From contig QXCR01000051.1 in NCBI GenBank assembly GCA_004380135.1, positions 119,541 to 183,540 of the forward strand: a DNA stretch of 64,000 nucleotides. Reading direction: 5' to 3'. This document shows, in pieces, positions 36,301-45,902 of the stretch (position 1 is the first letter of the stretch; every line of letters starts with the position of its first letter). The position numbers were made by a program, and so were the translations under genes. The notes beneath the pieces are model-generated. The model saw only the letters and a list, made by a program, of their open reading frames with translations, was not told the origin of the DNA and ran no database searches. Source of the DNA: Stemphylium vesicarium. Lineage: Eukaryota > Ascomycota > Dothideomycetes > Pleosporales > Pleosporaceae.

Positions 36301-37365
36301 CAGACAGTTTTTGATGACGACGACGCTCCCATGGTCGCCGTGCTCGACATTGGGAAGTATCCTGAGCGGCAACGTATCCTGCGCTATACGACGCGTAGAA
36401 TCGGGCCGGGCCGTGCTACGCGGATGTTTGCCGGGATGATGCAATGCATGCACGATATGGACGAAGATCGCCTTGAATGTTTCAAGCGTGATTTACATTA
36501 TTCTGACTGCGAGTCGGACGTTGGAAATGAGTTTGTAGTATCAAAAATAGAAGCAACGCCTGTGATCGCCGAAGACATGTGGGAAGATGATCATCCTGCA
36601 TCTCAGGGCCTCCCGGTGGCTAAGACCAAAGCCAAGCCTAAACCCAAAGCAAAACCAAAAGCACCGACAAAGCCTAAAGAGAAAGCAGCGCCCAAGCCGA
36701 AAGAAAAGCCTGTCCCGAAACCCAGAGAGATCACAACTCCCAATACTCCGAAGACCCCGGCGCCCCGTAGTCGAGCGCGGAAAGAAGGGGCTATTGTAAA
36801 AACGCCTGCGGATCAGTCAATAATGGCTGATGAGACACCGAGAACGAAGACACCCAATTGGCGAGTGTCTGGCCATGCTCAGGAAGGCGAAGAGTCTTCT
36901 CCACCACCAACAGACCCTCGTTTCCACATCGCGTCTCAGGCTGATACAATCGGTTCTGATGACACCATGGGCGAGGATGAACCACAGGATACGCAAGCAT
37001 ATCTGTTGGATTCCGAACTTGCAAGCTTCATTGTCGAGGGCGAAGAGGAGGAAGTGGCGCCGACTTCTAGTCTGCCCAGTCTCGACATGTCAGGTCTCGG
37101 GGCAGGGACACAAGCAGTTGTTAAAGCTGCCAGACCTAAAAAGACTCCCAGAAGAGAGAAGATTTTTACAAGTGATATTACTGATGATGATGCTGTGGTG
37201 AGTAGCGATAGCGATGACGACTCACCGCTCGCTAAGCCTGCGACTGGTGTGAGCAAGAAGCAGTCAGTTGTTATAGATTCAGCTTCTGATGGGGAGGATG
37301 ATGAGCCTGCCTTACCTCGGAAGAGGGCCAGACGGGTCATTGATGACGATTCAGACGATGAGTGA
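33388..37365 (+). CDS. MPH1: ATP-dependent DNA helicase Mph1 (FANCM family)
   Basis: An intronless frame of 1,325 residues. Helicase motifs are in order: Walker A PTGLGKT at 368-374, VVDEAH with DEAH at 470-473, LALTATPG, the FANCM/Hef-type helical insert, then helicase C with SIGEEGLDIGEVDLIICYD and QRMGRTGRKREGRIV near 811-825. The first 320 residues and the last 450 are disordered, rich in acidic and Lys/Pro repeats, and probably carry partner-binding sites. Mph1 unwinds D-loops, remodels stalled forks, and limits crossovers in homologous recombination in the nucleus. It is convergent with the rhodanese gene, 128 nt apart. Confidence 0.96.
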   Translation: MNDSDDYGDEFDDTAFLDAATQAEKENTPAFQASPRPAKRRRVSSTNTRAAPLPHKAASSRRRGPFLSSDEDEDEDASSGTDQTSSASGSKGISPPQKTVAASRKKRDQSRSYEEDDVESEDVSPAKNTRAAKLLERIHVPTTNVDMADVFFTQPPQEHSPPWKPRGAIWAKPTVTIGVHKPTEPVKRTGVDAIKAMALPGRQSISSRPTPQAPPSPGSSDSPIEIDKSPRLPVRAEPPRGTVVADYDFTQDLADLPSDAFASSSSSPQKQGDAGTGSARKRIVAPKTGLRQTTLFGHAGINSEIPQSQVNKRYNFVVDQKAEPPTHHKLDPEAIKTWVYPTNLGTIRDYQFNIVQRGLFNNLLVALPTGLGKTFIAATIILNWFRWTTEAQIVFVAPTKPLVAQQVDACFKIAGIPRSYTTMLTGGVQTGLRAEEWKEKRVFFMTPQTLLNDLKSGYADPKKIVLLVVDEAHRATGAYAYVEVVSFLRRFNSSFRVLALTATPGADVESVQKVIDGLDISKVEIRTENSMDICSYVHQRKIDKQVFQNTDEMEMCMELYSQALQPLVNTIAGLNAYWSKNPRDLTPFGCQQAKKKWFQEVGRNANRGLQSTVHTIFAILASISHGMELLKYHGVGPFYIKMKEFQDESAKTKSKYKKQILDSDAWKKLMVRLQGWITDENFVGHPKLEYLQQVILEHFVNAGDGRSIDGAPPSQTRIMVFAHFRDSAEEIARIMKRHHPMIRPRIFVGQAHGKNSEGMSQKDQLEAIEKFKNGEYNTLIATSIGEEGLDIGEVDLIICYDSKASPIRMLQRMGRTGRKREGRIVMLQMQGKEENDANKANDSYLKMQELIAAGDHFNFHDDVSRRILPADVKPVVDRRVVDIPVENSQKDWLPEPKKGRRTKKPEKKFHMPDNVITGFVTAGRMGKEIVPKGRGKKVAAPVYPSEEPLVIPSLESVLLDEEATRDLEKRYQTVFDDDDAPMVAVLDIGKYPERQRILRYTTRRIGPGRATRMFAGMMQCMHDMDEDRLECFKRDLHYSDCESDVGNEFVVSKIEATPVIAEDMWEDDHPASQGLPVAKTKAKPKPKAKPKAPTKPKEKAAPKPKEKPVPKPREITTPNTPKTPAPRSRARKEGAIVKTPADQSIMADETPRTKTPNWRVSGHAQEGEESSPPPTDPRFHIASQADTIGSDDTMGEDEPQDTQAYLLDSELASFIVEGEEEEVAPTSSLPSLDMSGLGAGTQAVVKAARPKKTPRREKIFTSDITDDDAVVSSDSDDDSPLAKPATGVSKKQSVVIDSASDGEDDEPALPRKRARRVIDDDSDDE

Positions 37366-37493
37366 GGGTTCAAACATGATAGTTGCTCGCTGGCCTTGAG
37401 AAATGTAGAAGATATTCAGACATGATGTATAATATAACAATCGCAATAGATAGGAAATGTCACTACTGACGCGCCGACGGGGTTGTCGAGTTC

Positions 37494-38111
37494 TCAATCG
37501 AATTGTTTCCAATACTCTGGTTCAAATCCATCCATGGCCTGTGTGAATGGTTCGCCAGCCTTTACCCAACCCTTGATGCCTCCAGCCAAAGTCAACGACT
37601 TCATTTGACCATCGCCCTTGTCGGTAATGTAATCTGCGAACCAGCCCGAGCATCTTGGGCCTCTCCCGCTTGATGACCCTGGTGTGTTTCAGCCAATGTT
37701 CTCGGCAGTGACATATGTACAGTCGCGTTTCACCAAGACGCGGCCGAGAGTGGTACGCATCTCACGCCACCGGCGCACAACACCAGTAACATTGCCATCT
37801 GCTCCCTCTTCACAGGGATCACGCTAAGATCAGATTCCAAACTTACCGCAGTAAAAAGCAACCCTTTTGACACCCGCGCGTTTGCACAGATCAAACAAAA
37901 CACCCCTATTCATGTAGAACGAATGCGCAGGCAAGTTGATGCTTCCGCGAATGGTGCCACCCTCATAGTCTGTGCGTCGCACATCTACAATGAGTAATTC
38001 GGGGGAGGAGAGATCTGACAGGGCCTCCTCGCGTGATATGGTGGGCGCGGTAGTACGTGGGGCCGGGAAGGCATCGGTCCAACTACCCGTGGGTGTCGCG
38101 GATTCAGCCAT
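37494..38111 (-). CDS. Cdc25/Acr2-type rhodanese phosphatase or arsenate reductase
   Basis: Exons 38111-37847 and 37678-37494 encode 149 residues. The rhodanese fold is seen in ELLIVDVRRTDYEGGTIRGS. The active-site loop reads YCGSSSGRGPRC, a CX5R P-loop as in Cdc25, Ych1 and Acr2 enzymes. The 168-nt intron, long for this genome, falls one nucleotide after the catalytic Cys codon, so the active site exists only after splicing. Small single-domain members reduce arsenate or act as phosphatases; the sequence does not separate these. A longer start at 38159 is possible. The gene diverges from ERO1. Confidence 0.85.
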
Positions 38112-38725
38112 ATTCTGAGACGATGAAAAGCTCGGGAACAATAGAAAAATCCTAGACAATTCGTTCTGTTCGTTTGTGTTTTGAACTTTGATGCGTTTCT
38201 CTTGGGCAATCCCGCACGAAGAGTGGTCCGTTGAGCCTCAGCCTTTCCCCGCTAACGAGATGTCAGGGTCCATCAACACCGCCACACTTTGGTACTGGCC
38301 ACATTGCTATAAGCTCGGGAATCCATGGATGGCCCCATCAACGTGTGATTATAATTCGGCTGCCTTGTTACTAATTCGATATAATATACCTGTTCTATCC
38401 ACGTCCATCGTTCCTGGTTCCCAGTGACTCCGAGATAAATTCCATCCCTCATTAATCTTAATTTGCCCTCAATCGGAATTTCCTGTTACGGCCAAAACCA
38501 TCACCGCCACAGCCAGGGTCCTTGACGTGTGCCATCGCGGTTTCGATACCTACACGCTGGCCTCTTCGCCTTCCCCACACGAGTTCTCGGCTTCTAATTT
38601 CCCGGCGAGATTCATATACGAGGCATAGACGTAATTGTAAGTTGCAGATGCCCCTACGCCTCGGACACGCTCGTCGCGAACGTTTGCTAATCGGAGGACT
38701 ATAGTAGTACAGAAGTAACACCACG
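38112..38725. promoter_or_regulatory. Divergent promoter region between rhodanese and ERO1 genes
   Basis: 614 nt between divergent starts. A TGACGTGT sequence at 38523-38530, about 200 nt upstream of the ERO1 start, resembles the TGACGTG core bound by bZIP factors of the unfolded-protein response. One short match is weak evidence. Confidence 0.35.
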
Positions 38726-40700
38726 ATGCGCTCAGCAGCGCAGGTGTTCTACCTGGCAGTCTTTTCGCTGCTGGGTAGTTCGCGCGCGGCAGATCATGCC
38801 ACGCCCTCGAAATCGCATAGTCCTCCGCCAAACGTCTGCGATGTAAGCAGCCAGTCGTCATGTTTCTCAACACAGCCCAAGAGCCAGAATACTAAGTCTT
38901 CATTCCAGATATCGCCTGGAGCGATAGTATCAGACGCATGCGCAAGCTACAATACCCTCGAACAGCTGAACGAAGCGATACACCCTTACCTCGAAACCAT
39001 CACACAGAACACCGACTTCTTCTCACACTACCGACTGAGCTTGTACAGCAAGAAATGCCCTTTCTGGGACGACGAGGATGGCATGTGCGGAAACGTGGCA
39101 TGCGCGGTAAATACACTGGATAATGAGGAAGATATACCGCTGGTCTGGCGCGCAAAGGAATTGGGCAAGCTCGAGGGACCGACAGCGCAACATCCAGGGA
39201 AGAAGCAGCAAAGGGAAGAGCGAAAACGACCGCTGCAAGGAGAATTGGGCGAAGACGTAGATGAGAGCTGCGTAGTGGAATACGACGACGAATGCGACGA
39301 GCGTGACTACTGCATACCGGACGACGAATCGGCTACTGCGAAGGGAGACTACGTATCGCTTGTAGACAACCCGGAACGCTTCACGGGATACGCTGGTGTA
39401 GGGGCTCAACAGGTCTGGGAGGCTATATACCGGGAGAACTGCTTCAGCAAGCCCCCAAAGAATGCGCCCACGACTGGTAAGTCGCCTCCACCAGGCTCAC
39501 CTTTTGGTGGTTTCGGGAACCAAGAACAGATGCAAGCCGCAAACCAACTGCGCAACGTCATGCAAGAGCAGGGCAAAAGGCAGAAAGTGCAGTCCGCCAT
39601 CGCCCACGGCGCTCCCGTAGATAGCCTCGACCCCGTTGAATTCGACGACACCTGTCTGGAAAAGCGCGTCTTCCACCGCGTCATTTCTGGCATGCACGCG
39701 TCCATCTCCACGCACTTGTGCTGGGACTACTTGAACCAGACGACTGGCCAGTGGGGACCCAACCTGGCATGCTATGAACAGCGCCTCCACAACTACCCAG
39801 AACGCATCTCCAATGTATATTTCAACTACGCTCTCGTCATGCGCGCAGTCGGCAAGATAAGGCAGCATATCTCAGACTACTCATTCTGCTCCGAAGACCC
39901 CGCACAAGACTTCCGCACCAAGAACTTTGTCCTCCGCCTTGCATCGGCCCTTCCATCTGGCCCCGAGATCTTTGACGAGACGGTCATGTTCCAGGACCCC
40001 GATACCGTGGTTCTGAAGGAGGATTTCCGCAACCGCTTCAGGAACGTAAGTAGGATCATGGACTGTGTGGGCTGCGACAAGTGCCGCCTGTGGGGTAAGC
40101 TGCAGACAAATGGCTACGGAACTGCGCTGAAGGTGCTATTCGAGTTTGATGAGCACGATTCCTCAAAAGACCCACCGCTTCGCCGTACCGAGCTCGTCGC
40201 GCTTATAAATACCATGAGCCGTCTTTCGCATTCTTTGTCCTCCATCAAGGAGTTCCGGCGCATGATCGACGAGCGAGACGGTGTTGCCAAGGGTGTAGCG
40301 CCCGCAATTCCAGAAACCGACAAAGGAGTTCTCAAGACGAAGCAGGCTCTAGAGAACGTAGACGAGAAACCGATCAATGTCCTGACCGGTGGAGAGGGGG
40401 TCCCGAGCTTCCAACGGAACTGGGATGCAGGAAGTATGACATTATGGGAAGAAGTGAAGGCAGAGTTCAACCTGGTGAAACGCACATTTTATTACGTGCT
40501 GTACCAATGGTCGCAGCTTCCTTCCCGGTTGTAAGTTTATCCAGAACTACTCATTTGACTTTGAAGAAAATATGTGCTAATGCGAGAACAGTGGGCGGAT
40601 CTTCGTTCTCGAAATGCGAAGGGTGTACAATTGGTGGATGGGCTTTGTCCCTGGACCACGGAGTTGGGAGATTCGCATCCCCAACCGGAACGAGCTCTGA
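38726..40700 (+). CDS. ERO1: ER oxidoreductin, thiol oxidase
   Basis: Exons 38726-40530 and 40592-40700 encode about 637 residues. A signal peptide (MRSAAQVFYLAVFSLLGSSR) begins the protein. The shuttle cysteines lie in KKCPFWDDEDGMCGNVACAV, with C121 and C126 as the likely outer pair. The FAD-proximal C447-x2-C450-x2-C453 motif is in DCVGCDKCRLWGK. Conserved FAD-binding segments include TGYAGVGAQQVWEAIY and SGMHASISTHLC. The short second exon supplies the conserved end PRSWEIRIP. Ero1 oxidises protein disulfide isomerase in the ER lumen and passes electrons to oxygen, driving disulfide formation. Confidence 0.95.
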
Positions 40701-40944
40701 GCTCATAGTCTCGATCCCTAGACTCTATACAGACCAAGAGGTCTACATGTTTGATTTTCAAAGATTGCATAGCTTTGGCGTTAGGGACAAGAATTGTCGT
40801 ACATTGGGGTCAAAGACATTAGATGAAGTTTGATACTTGGGGCTGCGAACATATACTACTATCACATCCATTCATCGCATTTTCACAACAGCATCGCCAT
40901 CATCCTCGTCATGCGGCAAAGTACTTTCCCCGAGCCCCCCTCCA

Positions 40945-40956
40945 CCCCCCCCCCCC
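40945..40956. repeat. Poly-C tract
   Basis: Twelve consecutive C, preceded by a shorter C-run, about 250 nt downstream of the ERO1 stop. Confidence 0.9.
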
Positions 40957-41419
40957 GCTTCAGACAAATTCCTGCCTCGGTGCAAGTTCGACCGCGGTCC
41001 GCATGGCTCTCGCGTCACTTTCGTGTTCTGGGAGCCAAATCTCCGCGCTTACGTCATATCTCCTCTCCCAATCGTCATACCTTCTGCATTTCCCCCCTTC
41101 GCCCATCTTACCCGGCGGGCAAATTTTCTCCTACGCGCGCAAAGACGTATTTGATTGCCGCCGCCTTCCAATTCGCAAACGCACTACAGTTAAGCTTTAG
41201 CGCAGGGATGGACAAGCCATGCGCCTGCTTTCCACGACTACCCTAAACGGCAACTTCCCACGGGCGCGTAGATAAGAGGGGTTGTTGAAAAGAGGGGGTT
41301 TAATCATTTAGACGGAGGGGGTGTTTGTAAAAAGTGCGTAAAGTATTAGATACGGGAAGTGAAGCGGAGAGCATACCTGAAGAAAGAGGGGGTAAAGTAC
41401 CCGAGGTGAGGAGAAAGAA

Positions 41420-43170
41420 TACGCCTATTTTCTACAGTTGCGAGGTGAATTGCTGGATACGGTATCTTGTGGAGGCCAAGGCTTGCTCGGAACCGCATAG
41501 TAGGTGGTCTGATGTGATGTGGTTTTTTGGTTTCGCTGTGTTGAGTGCGTCACTATGGCGGAGAGGTGCTATCATTGATCTTTGACCACCATGGCTATTA
41601 CGCGCCGGTGGAGCAGGTGTGGAGGAGGGGGGGTGTTTTTTTCTTGCTTGGAAAGAGGAAAAGCTATACGCCTATTTTCAATGTCTACTCAATGCGGTAT
41701 ACCAAGCTTGTGTCCTGTTTTCTGTACCTACTCGACATGGTAATGTGCGATGCTTGGCTTGAGATTCTTTTCGCCTTGGTCAGGACAGTGCATTACGGCG
41801 GCTGTGCGCCAACGGTACCGTGCTATACTAGATGTGAGACGTATGCTTTAGTTGACCTTTCGTCATGTTTCCAGACTTCGGACTTTCCCTACGCGCTTTT
41901 GGGCTTGCTTTTTCGGCGTGTGTCGGGCAGAGGACTAATGCAGGGCTGATTGTGTAGGAATATGCAAGATAAAGCGAAGGATTACGCCTACTTTCTATGA
42001 CTGCCTTACTGGGCGAAGCCAAGGTTGCATGTTGATGGTCAGTTTTGCTTTTTGGGTCCTTGGAATGGACGATGTTGCGCTGGCAGAGCGGCGTTGGCGC
42101 GCAGAGTGAGACGTGGTTGCGTCGATAGATGTCTTATGGTTTTGGGTGCAGCATGCGAATCCATGGCTGAGGCTGCGGCAACATTGGCATGGTAAATTCG
42201 AATACATCAATCAGAATATAGAGGACTCTTTGTAACGTGAAAGCCATGTGTATTTTCCTACTTGCATATTTCCCGGCGAGGAAAGTCGGTGTTGATACCT
42301 AGATGTTCTCCGGTGCAGCCTCGCGAGGCGCATCACAGCTCACAGCTCAGCCCAAAAAGCAAAACTGATCTGCAAGACACAGGTAATGATCGCCAGCCAA
42401 CTCCACCAACATGACTACGCAAAGAGGAGGCTCTGTACGCCTATTTTCAACACCTACCCGACGCAGTAAGAAAAATACCGTCGAAGATCCATTGATGATT
42501 ACCCTCTATTTACTTCATCGACGCTAAGCCTGACAAGCCATACGCCTATTTTCCATACCTACTCCATGCAGCACAAACAAACCCACAATATGACGATGCA
42601 CGGGGATTTTTCTTAGGGCTGCGTTCCGGTTCCCTGACGTGGCGCATCGTTAACCCCCAACCCAAGAAATCGCGACGTCTTTCTGCTCTAATTTCTGCCC
42701 ACTCCCGCCGCTAAACCTTCCCTTGTCGTCACCCGTGTCTCCATCCTCGTACGAGGCAAACAGCGTCTTTAACCGTGTCAGCGATGAAAAACTCGCAACT
42801 AAGCTTTTTTCTTTCCTTACCAAGACAGACACCTATATTCGATGGGTTGCTGGAAGGGGTAATTTGCAGAGGGCCAAGCTAGACGCCTGGAATCAATGGT
42901 TACTTGTTACAGCAATGCCGGGGCTTGTGCTCGAGCCTCTCTGCCTTTGTTTCTTGGTCTTTCTTGCGACGGACTTTGTTTCACCGCTATTCTTGCTGTT
43001 CTTGTTATTGCTGGAGCACTGCTGACATCCCGAGGGCTCGGGTTTCCTTGGGGATTACCGCAGACCGACTTGGTATTCCCGCGGTATGTCCGAGTGAGGG
43101 TTGGTAGGGTGTGTGGAGAGCCTTAATATAACCATTCGACGCCTGTTTTCAATGCTTGCTGGATAGGGTA
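41420..43170 (+). repeat. Family of degenerate ~35-55-nt dispersed repeats
   Basis: At least six copies in the same orientation begin with TACGCCTATTTTC or a close variant: 41420, 41667, 41983, 42436, 42541 and 43138. A seventh, partial copy starts near 41714. After this core most copies continue with a CTACTC- or CTGGAT-like segment and GCGGTA/GCAGTA. At least three (41420, 41667, 41983) then show a variant of CCAAGCTTG. Several are preceded by purine-rich AAAGAGGA-type sequence. Spacing is irregular (roughly 50-600 nt). No such copies were noticed elsewhere in the window. Function unknown. Confidence 0.75.
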
Positions 43171-43515
43171 AGAAGATTTGGGGGGAGGAGGTGGAGATCT
43201 GCAATGTATGCGCTGCTCGTCTTGGGGCGCATAAGTGAGTTTGATGTGGTGGCGCGCCGTTGGGCATGGTCCAAAGCATATTGATGACGCATGACCCTGA
43301 CTGTCAGATTCAAAATTATCATTGCGTTTTGCGCAGTCGGTCACAAGAGCAAGGACAAGATGGACCATGGGTATCTTGATGTTATCATTCCTCCGTGAAG
43401 TTCACGCGGTTCCTGTGCTATGCGCACCAAGTAGCCTCCTACGCTTGCGGCCTGTATCCAATTCCGAAACCATCATCCTGATAGGATACGCCTTTCTACC
43501 CAGCCGCTACCAGAT

Positions 43516-43880
43516 TTACTTGCCGGGGTTATAGGTTGCGCTGCCCTTGCCGTCGTTATAATAAGTTGAGCCCTCATATCATATTAAAACACATCCAAAC
43601 GCCTTTCCCTCGTCGACTTACATTGGGGTTGCTGTAGTAGTATGAGCCATTGGTGTTAGAGTAGTGGTAAGAGTTGGAGTTCGAGGCGTCGGAGCCGTAG
43701 TCACGAGTGCAATAGTGGTTGCCCTAGACCCCCGGTCAGTATAATGTTTCGCGCTGTCAAGGTAACCCAAAGCTTTACCTGATCGTTGGTGCCGGAGCCA
43801 GTCACGGTATAGCCACCGCTGCTAGCGTTTCCAGAGGAGCCAGAGCTTGATGAGGTGTTTGAGTTATTCTGGGACGACAT
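43516..43880 (-). CDS. Small Ser/Asn/Tyr-rich protein, three tiny exons
   Basis: Exons 43880-43779, 43723-43622 and 43572-43516 join in phase 0 and encode 86 residues. No exon is long enough to stand out as an ORF. The first exon is Ser/Asn/Gly-rich (NTSSSSGSSGNASSGGYTV). The second reads GNHYCTRDYGSDASNSNSYH, and it runs on through HYSNTNGSYYYSNPN into GSTYYNDGKGSATYNP in exon 3. The frame survives two splices, which strongly supports a real gene. I recall similar short proteins in other filamentous ascomycetes, without known function. The second acceptor is ATGAG, slightly unusual. There is no signal peptide. Confidence 0.8.
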
Positions 43881-44067
43881 GGTGAGATCTGAAGTCTTGT
43901 CTATTGGTTTCTTTGGGGTCGTTGTTTGTGCTGTGGTTGAGTCGAGAGCGCGTGTGGGTGGAGAAGGAAGAGATAACGAGAATGGGAAGCTATAAGAGTG
44001 GAAAGCTCCAGTGCGGCTCTCACAAGCAAACTCGCGCCTTCCCTATTCTAGCTGCAGGAAGGCGGGG

Positions 44068-44328
44068 TCATCGCGCTATACCCACTCCCTCTCGCGACGA
44101 AGGTCCCGAAATACGACCTATATTCGGGAGCTCCACAAGCTGTAAAGCCGCATCGCGCTGCTCCCGTCTCTTTTTCATTCTATACCACCAAACGAAGAGC
44201 ACAAAACCCACCACAACCGATAGACCGACGGCGGAGATCACGATGAAGACTCCGATTGCAGTAAAAGTGACGGGATGAGGCTGGACGTTATCCGGCTGAA
44301 GAGTCGGCAAGCTATCGAAAAGGCTCAT
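44068..44328 (-). CDS. Small single-pass membrane protein, hypothetical
   Basis: A frame of 86 residues from MSLFDSLPTLQPDN (an upstream in-frame ATG at 44382 would add 18). One clear membrane span, FTAIGVFIVISAVGLSVVVG then FVLFVWWY, is followed by a basic stop-transfer (RMKKRREQRD) and a short soluble tail. No known family. It lies 107 nt downstream of a second membrane-protein frame on the same strand. Splicing them together fails in every frame I tried, so I keep them separate. Confidence 0.45.
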   Translation of the reverse strand: MSLFDSLPTLQPDNVQPHPVTFTAIGVFIVISAVGLSVVVGFVLFVWWYRMKKRREQRDAALQLVELPNIGRISGPSSREGVGIAR

Positions 44329-44435
44329 CTTTGCGCGCTGAGTGGCCTGCTTGATCGTAAGGTAAGGCGTTGAAGATTGCACGAGCTCAAAACAAACGCG
44401 AGATATTCTTCAAGCTGGGGAATAGCTACGTGAAC

Positions 44436-44753
44436 CTACTTCTCTAATTGCTTGTCTGCCTCCCTCAGTTTCTGTCGTAGATTGAACGTCGATGTGAGGG
44501 GCGCAGGCGGAATCGTGTTCCAGATGAGCGCCGGGCCGTCGACTGTGACGATGCCTAGTTGTCGTAGATTTGCCCACCGGGCTTTGCCGCGTAAGTTGGA
44601 AAAGCGGATCAAAATGATGGCGAGGAGAGCTTGGAAGAGGAGGATGCTGGTGACGCCAATGATGACCCAGATCAGCGGCCAATCGATGGAGGAGTTGTGG
44701 GCTTCTTTGGGTCGGCTCGACGCGGGCATGGCGGGCATGGCGGGCATGGTCAC
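44436..44753 (-). CDS. Small single-pass membrane protein with MPA repeat start, hypothetical
   Basis: A frame of 105 residues. The N-terminus is a 9-nt minisatellite translated as MPAMPAMPA. A span follows (PLIWVIIGVTSILLFQALLA), then a basic segment and a helical charged end (NLRQKLREADKQLEK). No family recognised. It is adjacent to the frame at 44068-44328, which has a similar layout (short head, one span, basic tail). Confidence 0.4.
   Translation of the reverse strand: MTMPAMPAMPASSRPKEAHNSSIDWPLIWVIIGVTSILLFQALLAIILIRFSNLRGKARWANLRQLGIVTVDGPALIWNTIPPAPLTSTFNLRQKLREADKQLEK
44723..44749. repeat. 9-nt minisatellite, three units
   Basis: Three perfect tandem CGGGCATGG units lie within the start of the small membrane-protein frame and encode its MPA repeats. 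Confidence 0.9.
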
Positions 44754-45121
44754 GATGGGTTGTGATAGTGAGATGCCAGCGGCTTAGGTGTATAGGTTGT
44801 TGTGGATGTGCCGCAGGTGGGTATCTTGGAGGATATACAGGTGAGCGTGAGTGAGTGAAGGTGAATGCGATATCGCGCGGAAGAGCCCAGCTCATACCCT
44901 AACAGATGTTCATTCCGCTGATACAATTTTCTGGTCTCTGTACTGATCTACAAAGTGCCCTGAAACGGTTTCAACAACAATTTTGCACACAAACTGACAC
45001 TCACCGGCAGTTTCAATATTCCCATCACGATTAGCAATAGAATATTTATAATGTCTGGAGACAGCAGCGAGCGTTGAATTTGAACCATTGAACCAAAACA
45101 TCATTCCTTCCACTTACCATT

Positions 45122-45902
45122 TCAATCCTCTTTATCCACCTTCTTATCTTTTTTCTCGCTACCGTCGTCATCGCCGACGAGCCCAAAATACTTCCTTGGC
45201 CAAACATTAAGTCCGATCTTCTCTTCCTCCGCAACTGGCAACCCAGTATGCACCACCCTCCTATCTCCATTCCCTTCTTTGTTCAAATTGACCCAAAACA
45301 CAGCGTTGCCTTGTATTGGTTTGAACTTGACACCCTTGATCTCCCCGTCTATTTCACCTCGTGCCACTTTACCACCGTTCAGGGTTTCGACATCAGCATG
45401 AGGCGGCTCAAACAACGGGAAATACGTATACTTATCCGTACAATTGTCGCGTAGAAACACAAAGAAAGACCCCACCCGATTGAAGTACACTTCCTTCCCG
45501 TCTTCCTCTCGCGTCGTGATCTGATGCTGTGGCCAGAAATCCGTGTGTAGGTCGTACTTTTGGCTGGGAAAGTAGTGCACGAGTTGCGACACGCTAAACG
45601 GTTCAGAAGGCAGCAGCATGGGAGCCCATGAAGCGCCTTGCGCAGTTTAGAAGACATTCTACCAGCGGGTGCGCGATGGGGAGAGGCGCGGATTGGGACG
45701 TTCGGCCTGTGACGCGAGGTGTCGTGCCGCTTCCCCGGCTGATGAAGGATTCGGCGAATTTTGAAGAGCTGATTGGGGTGAAGGCTCCTTAGCGGATGTT
45801 TCATTGAGAGCAAGGATGGGCTATACATGTGAAAGGTATTCTTGCCCTAGATTTATGAGCTCCTGACAGTAGGTCTTCGCGACCAGGTGCCAGCACTGGA
45901 AG
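45122..45902 (-). pseudogene. Broken 2-oxoglutarate/Fe(II) oxygenase (prolyl 4-hydroxylase type)
   Basis: The 3' half (45619-45122, 165 residues) is an open frame with the catalytic HxD in SQKYDLHTDFW and the distal region RRVVHTGLPV followed by IGLNVWPRKYFG, as in P4H-type dioxygenases. Upstream, a different frame carries the matching preceding part (RVTGRTSQSAPLPIAHPLVE, then ARRFMGS). The two frames meet at 45619-45628 with one base too many and no room for an intron. Further upstream, a YCQELINLGQEYL segment also looks family-like but is separated by stops. Either the gene is decayed or the sequence has an indel. A short functional product from ATG 45619 is unlikely because the fold would be incomplete. 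Confidence 0.55.

Larger units (their letters stand above)
40701..43515. other. 2.8-kb gene-poor region carrying a dispersed repeat
   Basis: No open frame here has a recognisable domain or gene-like splice structure. The right part holds the short degenerate repeat listed separately and the C-tract at 40945-40956. Confidence 0.5.
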
